Positions 33,694 through 41,780 of a stretch of DNA of 64,000 nt are shown here, piece after piece. Numbering within the stretch: position 1 is the stretch's first letter; each line of letters begins with the position of its first letter. This DNA is from Bog-473 sp963704355. Its GTDB lineage: Bacteria > Actinomycetota > Acidimicrobiia > Acidimicrobiales > RAAP-2. The stretch is taken from NCBI GenBank assembly GCA_963704355.1, contig OY969891.1, forward strand, positions 558,001-622,000, read 5' to 3'. The position numbers and the translations under genes were made by a program. Below the pieces are notes generated by a model. It ran no database searches. It had not been told where the DNA came from and worked only from the letters and a program-made list of their open reading frames with translations.

Positions 33694-35078
33694 GGGGACA
33701 GAGGCAGGTCGACGGTGACGACCGTCGGCCCCCCGGGCGGGCTCACCAGGTTGAGCTGGCCGTCCACGGCGCGCACGCGTTCGGTAAGGCCCGCGAGGCC
33801 GCTCGACGAGGAGCCGACCGTGGAGAGCTGCGCCCCGCCCCGCCCGTCGTCGCGCACCACCAGCCGCAGCCAACTCCCGTGCTGCGCGCACGACACCGTG
33901 GCCCGGGAGGCGTGGGCGTGCTGTGCCACATTCGCCAGCAGCTCGGCCACGCAGTAGTAGGCGATGGCCTCAATGGCCGGCGTCGGGCGCGCGCCCAAGG
34001 CCACGGACACCTCGGTCGGGACTGCGCTGCGGGAGGCGAGCGTGGCCAGCGCTCCCTCCAGGCCGATGTCCAACGCCGGCGGGTGGATGCCCCGCGCGAT
34101 GTCCCGCAGCTCGGCGATGGCCTCCTTGGCACCCCGGTGTGCCTCCTCGACCAGCTCGCGCACCCGGTCGAGGTCGACGTGCTGGGGGTCGTCTAGCTTC
34201 TCCTTGGCCATGCCGAGCCGCATGGCCAACGCGACCAGCTGCGCCTGCGTGCCGTCGTGCAGGTCCCGCTCGATCCGCCGCAGCGTCGCCGCCGACGCGT
34301 CCACCGTCTGCGTCCTCGCCTGCTCCAGCGTGCGCACCCGCGCGGCCACGGGGTCCGGCCCGAGCAGGGTGCGGATGAGGAGCCGGTCGACGTTGACGAA
34401 CGCCCGCATGACCCACGGCGCGGCGAGGAGGAAGATCGCCCCGAGGAGGAAGAGCGCCAGTCTGTGCCCGAAGCCCACGGGCTGCCCCGTGATGTCGCCG
34501 CGGAAGAAGACGTTCTGGACCGCCCCCCACACGGGTGGCCCCCCGCCGCCAAACAGCGGCTGGAGCAGACAGGCGAAGGCGTCCCACCACAGGCTGAACG
34601 CGACGTAGACGCCGAGCACCGTCCACGGCACTTTGATCGCGAGGTAGCCGACGGCGCGCCAGCCGACCCGGTCGCGCAGCGCCGACTGCAGCCAGCCGAA
34701 GAACCCGGGCCGGCTGGTGAACGGACCGGGTTCGGCGATCGTCTCGCCGAGCAGGTTGTGGACGAGGTCACGCTGCCAGCGCCCGATCCCCCGGGCGCTC
34801 CGGATGGAGAGCGCGAGGACGGCGAGGCCGAAGAAGGTGATCGCCAGCACGATTCCGATGGCCATCGTCGCGCCCACGAACGCGAACCCCAGTCCCGCCA
34901 GGCCGCCGCTGACGATGAAGAACGCCAGTTCCGTCCAGGGCCGCTTGGTGAAGGGCTCCCGCACGATCCGCCGGCCCAGCTCCTTCATCCGGGCCACCTG
35001 CTCGTCCGTGATGATGAGAGACGCTCGCGTCCCCTCTTGGCGCACCGGCGCCTCGCTTTCCTCAGCCGCAGTGGTCAT
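33690..35078 (-). CDS. Membrane sensor histidine kinase (HisKA_3 type)
   Basis: A 462-residue sensor kinase. Several hydrophobic helices lie between residues about 50 and 235, followed by a HisKA_3 domain with RRIERDLHDGTQAQLVALAMR (phospho-His at about residue 274) and a HATPase domain with ELLANVAQHAHA, VRDDGRGG and SSGLAGLTERV. The short membrane loops and lack of an extracellular domain suggest intramembrane sensing, for example of the partner ABC transporter. The Met at 35078 overlaps the permease stop by four bases. Confidence 0.9.
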   Translation of the reverse strand: MTTAAEESEAPVRQEGTRASLIITDEQVARMKELGRRIVREPFTKRPWTELAFFIVSGGLAGLGFAFVGATMAIGIVLAITFFGLAVLALSIRSARGIGRWQRDLVHNLLGETIAEPGPFTSRPGFFGWLQSALRDRVGWRAVGYLAIKVPWTVLGVYVAFSLWWDAFACLLQPLFGGGGPPVWGAVQNVFFRGDITGQPVGFGHRLALFLLGAIFLLAAPWVMRAFVNVDRLLIRTLLGPDPVAARVRTLEQARTQTVDASAATLRRIERDLHDGTQAQLVALAMRLGMAKEKLDDPQHVDLDRVRELVEEAHRGAKEAIAELRDIARGIHPPALDIGLEGALATLASRSAVPTEVSVALGARPTPAIEAIAYYCVAELLANVAQHAHASRATVSCAQHGSWLRLVVRDDGRGGAQLSTVGSSSSGLAGLTERVRAVDGQLNLVSPPGGPTVVTVDLPLSP

Positions 35079-35869
35079 GCATCGCGCTTGATGAGCAGTA
35101 CGGCGCCGGCGACCAGCACCACGGCGCAGTACACCACCATCAGCATGAACCCGATTGTGGCCGATAGCAGCCCGGGCTGCGTGACGACGGCAGCCACCGA
35201 GTTGGCGAAGATGATGGCCGGCGTGAACCGGGAGGGGTCGCCGGCGAGCGTCTTCAACAAGATCGGGGCCAGCAGCGTCACGCCGGCGAAGGTCGCGATG
35301 GCACCGGCGGTGTGGCGGATCACCACGCCGAGGCCGAAGCCGAGCAGAGCGAACAGGCTCAGGAACGCCCCGGTCAGCACGACCGCCCGCAGGACGCCCG
35401 GCTGCCCGAGGCTGGCCGTGGGAGCGCCGCCACCGGAGAGCACGGCCTGGCCGAGGAAGAAGGCGGCGAAGCTCAGTACCTCGCCCACGACCAGAGTGAG
35501 CGCAGCCACCACCACCAGCTTCGCGTTGAGCAGCCTCTCCCGTCGTCCGACTGCGGCGAGGGAGGAACGGATGGTGCCGGTGCCGTACTCGCCCGTGATG
35601 GTCAGGACGCCGAGCACACCGAGCGCGAGCGAGCCGATGGAGAGACCGGCCAGCGACTGGTTGGTCGGGTCGAAGCCTTGGTACCACCCGGGTGAGTGGT
35701 GCAGGGCGCTGCGTGTCGACAGGTAGGTCACGAGCAGGGTGCCGATCGTGGTGATGGCGAGGATCAGCTTCGTCGAGCGGAGCGACGTGAGCTTGATCCA
35801 CTCGGCGCCGACGGCCTGGCGGAAGCCGGCCCGTCCCGGCGGTGTCGTCGTGGTCAGTGCGATCGTCAT
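35075..35869 (-). CDS. ABC-2 type transporter permease
   Basis: A 264-residue membrane component with six helices. It begins AVGAEWIKLTSLRSTKLILAI, the usual ABC-2 permease start, and has ITGEYGTGTIRSSLAAVGRRERLLNAKL in the first cytoplasmic loop. It pairs with the ATPase upstream and is coupled to the kinase by ATGA. This ABC2-kinase-regulator order resembles bacitracin-type self-regulated drug exporters. AGGAG precedes the Met at 35869. Confidence 0.9.
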   Translation of the reverse strand: MTIALTTTTPPGRAGFRQAVGAEWIKLTSLRSTKLILAITTIGTLLVTYLSTRSALHHSPGWYQGFDPTNQSLAGLSIGSLALGVLGVLTITGEYGTGTIRSSLAAVGRRERLLNAKLVVVAALTLVVGEVLSFAAFFLGQAVLSGGGAPTASLGQPGVLRAVVLTGAFLSLFALLGFGLGVVIRHTAGAIATFAGVTLLAPILLKTLAGDPSRFTPAIIFANSVAAVVTQPGLLSATIGFMLMVVYCAVVLVAGAVLLIKRDA

Positions 35870-35897
35870 GGCTGTTGCTCCTCTTTCAACGGGGCTT

Positions 35898-36857
35898 TCA
35901 ACGGGAGGCGCCGGTCGTCGCCGGCTCCAGCTGGTCCGACAACGCGTGGACGTGGTCGTGCGAGCGGTACTCGACGGCATCGCTGGTGAGCTCCATGAAG
36001 GCGTCCTCGAGCGAGACGCGCTGGGGCGTCAGCTCGTGCACCGTGAGCGAGGCCTGCGACGCGAGGTTGCCGACCTCCGCCGAACGCAGGCCGGTCACGA
36101 TGATGGCACCGTCGTCGGCCACGCTCGGGCGGGCGCCCGCACGCGTCAAGGCTGTGACCATGAGTTGTGGGGTCGGCGTCACGATGCGGACCGACTCGGC
36201 CCGGTTATGGGCCGTGAACTCCTCGACGCTCGTCTCTGCGATCAGCGTGCCGCGTCCGATGACGACGAGCCGCTCGGCCGTCAGCGCCATCTCGCTGATG
36301 AGGTGGCTCGAGACGAGCACGGTGCGCCCCTCCTCGGCGAGGCCGCGCAGCAGGTGGCGCGCCCAGCGGATCCCTTCGGGATCGAGGCCGTTGACCGGCT
36401 CGTCGAAGAGCAGCACGCCAGGGTCTCCGAGCAGCGCGCCGGCGATGCCGAGGCGCTGGCCCATGCCGAGGGAGAACTTGCCGGCCCGCTGATCGGCCAC
36501 CGAGGTCAGCCCGACGATGTCGAGCACCTCGTCGATGCGCCGAGCGGGGATGTCGTTGGTCCGTGCGATCCAGCGCAGGTGGTCGCGAGCCGTCCGCCCC
36601 GGGTGGAACGCCTTGGCGTCGAGCAGGGCGCCGACCTCGCGCACCGGCCACCTCAGCTCGTCGAAGAGCAGGCCGCCGATGGTCGCGGTGCCGGCATCGG
36701 GCACGTCCAGGCCCATGATCATGCGCATGGTGGTGGACTTGCCCGAGCCGTTCGGGCCGAGGAAACCGGTGACGACGCCAGGGGTGACCGTGAAACTGAG
36801 GTCGTCGACCGCAAGGGTCTTCCCGTAGCGCTTCGTCAAACCGCGGGTGACGATCAT
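35898..36857 (-). CDS. ABC transporter ATP-binding protein
   Basis: A 319-residue ATPase with Walker A GPNGSGKST, the FSLGMGQRL signature (LSxGQ replaced by Phe-Ser-Leu-Gly-Met), Walker B VLLFDEPVNGLDPE and His-loop SSHLISEM. A C-terminal domain of about 100 residues (SVEEFTAHNRAESVRIVTP) is typical of drug exporters of the DrrA/BcrA class. The start MIVTRGLTKRYGK at 36857 follows AAGGAGC; a Met six residues upstream is an alternative. Its partner is the permease gene 28 bases downstream. Confidence 0.92.
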   Translation of the reverse strand: MIVTRGLTKRYGKTLAVDDLSFTVTPGVVTGFLGPNGSGKSTTMRMIMGLDVPDAGTATIGGLLFDELRWPVREVGALLDAKAFHPGRTARDHLRWIARTNDIPARRIDEVLDIVGLTSVADQRAGKFSLGMGQRLGIAGALLGDPGVLLFDEPVNGLDPEGIRWARHLLRGLAEEGRTVLVSSHLISEMALTAERLVVIGRGTLIAETSVEEFTAHNRAESVRIVTPTPQLMVTALTRAGARPSVADDGAIIVTGLRSAEVGNLASQASLTVHELTPQRVSLEDAFMELTSDAVEYRSHDHVHALSDQLEPATTGASR

Positions 36858-36963
36858 TGAGGGCTCCTTCTTCATCCCGGCGGGGGTGCCGGGGCTCCGC
36901 CCTCACACAATGAAGCGTCGTCGCCTTGCTGAGAATGCCGCTACCGGGCGTCTCGTGCTGGTG

Positions 36964-38778
36964 CTAACCCCCCTGCCCCGTACCGGCTGCAGGCGAGCCT
37001 GGCCACGGCGGGTACGACGGCGCCCGGTCGGGCGGCGACGAGTAGCTGGTGACCGCGCCGGCCTTCGTGAACATCGGCACGTTGCCGCTCGGCACCACGC
37101 CCGCCTTGTACCGCGCGCCGCCGTTCACGTGCTCCATGAGGCCGCTGCCGTTCACCCCTTCCTCGTCCGGGCCCTTCGCCGAGGCGTCGTACCACAAGAA
37201 GGTGTAGTCGGCGGGCGAGGAGTAGCTCGGCACCGGCGAGGCGCCCTGGTCGCCGTACGCGGTCAGCGGCGTGGTGGGCCCGCCCCCCGTGGGCGGCGAG
37301 CGGAACAGGCCCGTCGCGAATGTCTGGGGCGTGAGGCGGGGCCCGGCCAGCTGGACCCCCTCGAAGAACTGCTCGATCGGCGGGATGATGGCCGGCGCCG
37401 CCAACGAGGCCGGGCCCGCAGAGGCCCCGTACCACCAGCGGTAGAGGTGGTACGCGTCGCCCACCGCGACCGGGGTCGGGACCGCGAGGCTCGAGACGCC
37501 GAAGGCATGGGACCACTCGCTCTGGTTGTAGTAGCGCCCCAGGGCCGAGGTGTCGGTCAGCACGATCCCCGTGATGATCCACTCCGGGAAGTACCCGATG
37601 GTGGCGCACGCCCGCGTCAGGTAGATCGGCATGATCGGATCGCCCGCGAACACGATGCTCGTCGCGCCCGATGTCTTCAGCTTCTCGGCCAGCGTGGCGG
37701 CCTGGGTGGGGAGGGTGGTGAGGTTGAGGTTGTACGTGAGCCCGGGCGGCGAGGCCATGTTGACGTGGCCGTCTCGGATCTTCTTGGCCACCAGGGCCTC
37801 CAGCTCGCTGAAGCCGGCGGTCGGTGGCACCGAGGTCTCGCTCACCACGATGAACGAGCGCTTCTTGGTGTGCAGCGAGGGGTCCCCGGCCCAGATGGCG
37901 TCCTTGCCGTTGAGCTTGGCGACGACGTAGTCGAGCGTCTCGGTCAGCGAGGTGTCGGCGGTCGGCAGGTTGGCCCACTGGTAAGGGGCGTTCTTGGTGA
38001 TCTCGCCGTACGACGAGGAGTCGCCGCACCCCATGCACAGCACGTGGAGCCGGGCCAGCTCGTCTTGGTAGGCCGTCGTCTCGGCGGGACCGCCGATGGA
38101 GGCGAACGCGTGCAGCTGTTGCGCCACCGTCACGGCGTCCGCGTGCGCGGCGACCGGGTCGCCGTCGGCACCGGTGGCCTGGAACGGGATGAGGTCCACG
38201 TGGCGCCCGTACATCTCGAAGATCTTGTTGAACATGTTCACGTAGGACCGCACGGTGGCGAGCGCCTGCGCGGGCGTGCCGGCCGCGCTCGAGACCGCCG
38301 AGGTGAGCCCGCCCGGCTCGGCCTGGTAGTACACGAGGTTGATCACGGAACCGGTGACCCCGCCCCAGGTGCCGCCTCCGTTGTCGCCCTTGGTCACCGG
38401 GACGCAGGGCGCCGCGTAGACGCTGGGCACCTTCAACCGCCCGGTGTGGTGGTCGCATTGTTGACCCCAGTCGTAGTCGGCCGTCCTTCCCTCCTTGGCC
38501 GCCTCGGCGTACGTGATCGGCACGGACGAGTGGGTCGACGAAGTGGGCCCGGTGCTCGATGCGGTCGTCGTGCCGCTCGTCTCGTGCACCGTCGCAACCG
38601 CGCCGGCGGCGACGAGCGCGGCGACGATCAGGACGATCGGACCGGCGACACGCCAGCGGCTGACTTTGGGCCATGGTCGTTCGGCTGACTGCGCCCGGTC
38701 CGCCGGACCCGGCGGCGGCAGCGGGCCACCGTCCGGTTGGCCCGGCTCGGGCGGCCGACTGGTCTCGGTCTCGCTCAT
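36964..38778 (-). CDS. ABC transporter substrate-binding protein, type 1 periplasmic fold, membrane anchored
   Basis: A 604-residue periplasmic binding protein of the branched-chain amino acid (LivJ/amide-binding) type. After a Pro-rich cytoplasmic start, WRVAGPIVLIVAALVAAGAVAT forms an N-terminal helix anchor rather than a lipobox. The type 1 fold is seen from VINLVYYQAEPGG and the SIVFAGDPIMPIYLTRACATIGY domain. It is the last gene of the liv-like operon and its start overlaps the MFS-ABC-ABC stop by four bases. The substrate is not determinable; the unusual length suggests a large or uncommon ligand. Confidence 0.82.
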   Translation of the reverse strand: MSETETSRPPEPGQPDGGPLPPPGPADRAQSAERPWPKVSRWRVAGPIVLIVAALVAAGAVATVHETSGTTTASSTGPTSSTHSSVPITYAEAAKEGRTADYDWGQQCDHHTGRLKVPSVYAAPCVPVTKGDNGGGTWGGVTGSVINLVYYQAEPGGLTSAVSSAAGTPAQALATVRSYVNMFNKIFEMYGRHVDLIPFQATGADGDPVAAHADAVTVAQQLHAFASIGGPAETTAYQDELARLHVLCMGCGDSSSYGEITKNAPYQWANLPTADTSLTETLDYVVAKLNGKDAIWAGDPSLHTKKRSFIVVSETSVPPTAGFSELEALVAKKIRDGHVNMASPPGLTYNLNLTTLPTQAATLAEKLKTSGATSIVFAGDPIMPIYLTRACATIGYFPEWIITGIVLTDTSALGRYYNQSEWSHAFGVSSLAVPTPVAVGDAYHLYRWWYGASAGPASLAAPAIIPPIEQFFEGVQLAGPRLTPQTFATGLFRSPPTGGGPTTPLTAYGDQGASPVPSYSSPADYTFLWYDASAKGPDEEGVNGSGLMEHVNGGARYKAGVVPSGNVPMFTKAGAVTSYSSPPDRAPSYPPWPGSPAAGTGQGG

Positions 38779-41700
38779 GCGCGTCCCGATCGTGACACCG
38801 CGAGGGGATCAGACCCCAGGAACGCCTCGCCCACGGCGGGAAGCTCGAGGACGGCAGACGGCGCGCCACTGGCGATGACCGCGCCGCGGTCCAGGGCGAT
38901 CAGCCGGTCGGCCAGCTCGGCAATGAAGCCGATGTCATGCTCGACGATGAGCATGGTGGCGTCGAGCTGGTCCCGGACGCGGCGGAGCAGGCCGAGCATG
39001 GCCTCCACCTCGCGTTGTGCGACGCCCGAGGACGGCTCGTCGAGCAGGACGACGGTGGGCTGGTGGGCGACGACCGCGGCCAGGTCGACCAGGCGGCGCG
39101 ACCCCGTCGACAGCTCGCTCACCAGGTTGTCCGCGAACCGCTCGAGGCCGAACATCTCCATGAGCTCGTCCACCCTCCTGCCGACGGCGGCCTCGGTCCG
39201 GACCTGCAGCGGCAGGCGCAGGATCGCGTTGAACGGGTCGCCGACGTCGGTGAAGCGCTCGAGCGAGACAGCCAGCGCGTCGCGCACCGTGAGCCCGGAG
39301 AAGAGCCGCGAGTCCTGGAACGAGCGCCCGAGACCCAGCCGTGCCCGCGTCGCCGCCGTGCGACCGGTCACGACCACTCCCCCGAGCTCGACCCAGCCGG
39401 CATCGGGCTGCAAGAAGCCCGAGATGACGTCGAAGAGCGTCGTCTTGCCCGCGCCATTGGGGCCGATGATGCCGACGAGCTCGCCGTGGCCCGCGTGGAG
39501 CGACACGCCGTCGAGCGCGGTATTGCCGCCGAAGTGGAGCGAGACGCCGTGCACCTCCAGGTCGTGTCGGTCGCGTCCGTCGCCCGCGGCGCCGGGCTGG
39601 GAACGGGCCGCCTGCGCGGCAATCGTGTCCGATGCCTTCTGCACGTACACGGACCACAGCAGCTCGGGATGGGCGACCAGCTCCTCGGCCGTGCCCGAGA
39701 AGCGGACCGCGCCGGTGTCCATCACGTAGACGCGGTCGGCGACGGCCACCGCCACGTTCATCGACTGCTCGACCAGCAGGATCGCCGTCCCGGCCTGCCG
39801 CATCGACTCGATGACGCCGAGCAGCTGCTCCACGACGATCGGTGAAAGTCCGAGCGAGAGCTCGTCAATCAGGAAGAGCTTGGGCCGGGTGATCGTCGCC
39901 ATGGCGAGCGCCAGCATCTGCTGCTGGCCGCCGGAGAGGTTCCCCGCCCGCTCGGCGCGTCGCGAAGTGAGCGCCGGGAACTCGGTGAGGGCCTCGTCGA
40001 TCATCGCCGCGTCGCGCTCGCCCCGCCGCCGCCCCTGCCAGGCCGCGGCTCGTAGGTTGTCCTCCACGCGCAGGCTGGCGAAGATCCCCTCGCCGCCGGG
40101 CACCTGGGCCACACCGAGCCGCGCGATCTCGTCCGGCGGCAGGTGCGTGATGTCGCGCCCGTCGAAGACGATGGCGCCGTGGTCGGCTTCGACCACCCCA
40201 CCGATGGCGCGCAACAGCGTCGACTTGCCGGCGCCGTTCGTGCCGACGATGGCGACGATCTCGCCCTCGCCGACCTCGATGGCCACGTCCGAGAGGACCG
40301 TCACGCCGTCGTAGCCGACGCTGAGCTCGCGCACCGCCAGGAGCGGCAGCCGGCCGGCGCGCCGGTCGGCGAGCATCTGCGCCCGCGTCCGCATGGAGGT
40401 CCACACGTCTTGGACGTCGCGGCCGATCAGCGTGCCGGCGCTCGCCACAATGAGACCCCCGATCGTGAAGATGGGAACCAGCATGAGCAGCCCGTACCGG
40501 AAGCCCACCGCGTCGCCGATGGCGCCGACGACGGGGAGAACGAGCAGACCGGGCAGGACGAACAGGGCGCCGATGGAAAAGCCCACCGCCCGGACGCGGG
40601 CTGGGATGGCCAGGGAGAGCGAGGCCAGCACGCCCGGCCCGACGATGGCGAGCGACGCGTCGATCCCCGCGTTGCCGATGAAGGCCACCGGGACCGAGGG
40701 GGCGAGCGCGAAGAGGACCGCGAAGCCCGCGGCGACGACCGACGCCACCGCGAGCATGCGAAAGACGAGGCCGATGTCGCGGGCGGCCAATCGGGTGGCG
40801 ATGATGGCGCCGGCGACGAGGCCGAGGAGGTCGAAGACCTGGACCGGGGCGATGAGATACGCCCGCTCGACCACGTCGAGATGGAACGTCTCCTGGTACT
40901 GGAGTGAGGCCAACGAGGTGAACCCGGCGATGGCGGCGGCGAGGAACGGCAAGGCGATGAAGATCCGCCGGAGCGCCCCGATCTTCCAGACCGTGCGCCA
41001 GGCCTCCCCGAGCGACGGCGGGGGCTCGGTCGGGATCTCGAGGTCGGGCTCGTGGGCCCCGGGCGGGGGCGAGGGCGCCGTCGCGGCGACGGCGGGGACC
41101 GAGCGACCCACCGGCTCGTCGTCGAGCGGCGCGGGCTGGCCGAGCTCCGACGCCAGCATCTGCTCGGAGAGCTCGAGCTGTTCGTGCCGCCCCCGCGGCG
41201 GCTCGCGCAGCCGCAGTCCGATGAGGACGACCACGACGATCGGCACGGCGAAGACGAGGAAAGGTGCCCGCCACGAGAACGCGTCCGCGAGCCCGGCCCC
41301 GATCAGCACACCGGCGATGGCACCGATGCTGATGCCCGATCGGTGCGCCGAGTAGATGCGCGGCCGGGAAGGAACTGAGTAGTAGTCGGCCAGCAGCGAG
41401 TTGTGCGTGGGGAAGATCACGGCTTGCCCCATCGAGACCCCGACCAGCGTCACCGTCGCCAGCACCGCGGTCGTCGACAGGCCGAGGCCGATGGAGAAGC
41501 CGGCGCCCACCAGCGCGCCGATCAGCGCGATGCGCACCCGATTGGTGCGGTCGGCGAGAACCGCGATGGGCAGCGTGCACACGAGCGCCGCCGCGCCGGC
41601 GATGGCGACGATCAGCAGGATGCCGGCGTTCGTGAGGTGGAACGCGTCGCGGATGTTCGGCGTGAGCACGTTGAACGCGCTCTGGGTGGCTTGGTCGAGC

Positions 41701-41780
41701 AGCTCGATCCCGAAGAGCACCCCCAGGGGGAACAGTGACGCGCCGGCCCCCAGCTGGCGCCAACCGGAGAGCCGGCTCAC
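38775..41780 (-). CDS. MFS - LivF-type - LivG-type fusion protein (transporter with two ABC ATPase domains)
   Basis: A single frame of 1001 residues. Residues 1-460 form a major facilitator-like membrane domain (IAVLADRTNRVRIALIG between helices 2 and 3), split by a Pro/Glu-rich cytoplasmic loop near 200-260. Residues about 480-715 are an ABC ATPase of LivF type (Walker A GTNGAGKST, LSGGQQQM, IDELSLGLSP). Residues about 745-990 are a LivG-type ATPase (GPNGAGKT, LSTGSRRLVD in place of LSGGQ, LLDEPSSGV). The two ATPases would serve the LivH-LivM permease encoded just upstream. The role of the MFS part is unknown. GTG overlaps the LivHM stop. Confidence 0.85.
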   Translation of the reverse strand: MSRLSGWRQLGAGASLFPLGVLFGIELLDQATQSAFNVLTPNIRDAFHLTNAGILLIVAIAGAAALVCTLPIAVLADRTNRVRIALIGALVGAGFSIGLGLSTTAVLATVTLVGVSMGQAVIFPTHNSLLADYYSVPSRPRIYSAHRSGISIGAIAGVLIGAGLADAFSWRAPFLVFAVPIVVVVLIGLRLREPPRGRHEQLELSEQMLASELGQPAPLDDEPVGRSVPAVAATAPSPPPGAHEPDLEIPTEPPPSLGEAWRTVWKIGALRRIFIALPFLAAAIAGFTSLASLQYQETFHLDVVERAYLIAPVQVFDLLGLVAGAIIATRLAARDIGLVFRMLAVASVVAAGFAVLFALAPSVPVAFIGNAGIDASLAIVGPGVLASLSLAIPARVRAVGFSIGALFVLPGLLVLPVVGAIGDAVGFRYGLLMLVPIFTIGGLIVASAGTLIGRDVQDVWTSMRTRAQMLADRRAGRLPLLAVRELSVGYDGVTVLSDVAIEVGEGEIVAIVGTNGAGKSTLLRAIGGVVEADHGAIVFDGRDITHLPPDEIARLGVAQVPGGEGIFASLRVEDNLRAAAWQGRRRGERDAAMIDEALTEFPALTSRRAERAGNLSGGQQQMLALAMATITRPKLFLIDELSLGLSPIVVEQLLGVIESMRQAGTAILLVEQSMNVAVAVADRVYVMDTGAVRFSGTAEELVAHPELLWSVYVQKASDTIAAQAARSQPGAAGDGRDRHDLEVHGVSLHFGGNTALDGVSLHAGHGELVGIIGPNGAGKTTLFDVISGFLQPDAGWVELGGVVVTGRTAATRARLGLGRSFQDSRLFSGLTVRDALAVSLERFTDVGDPFNAILRLPLQVRTEAAVGRRVDELMEMFGLERFADNLVSELSTGSRRLVDLAAVVAHQPTVVLLDEPSSGVAQREVEAMLGLLRRVRDQLDATMLIVEHDIGFIAELADRLIALDRGAVIASGAPSAVLELPAVGEAFLGSDPLAVSRSGRA

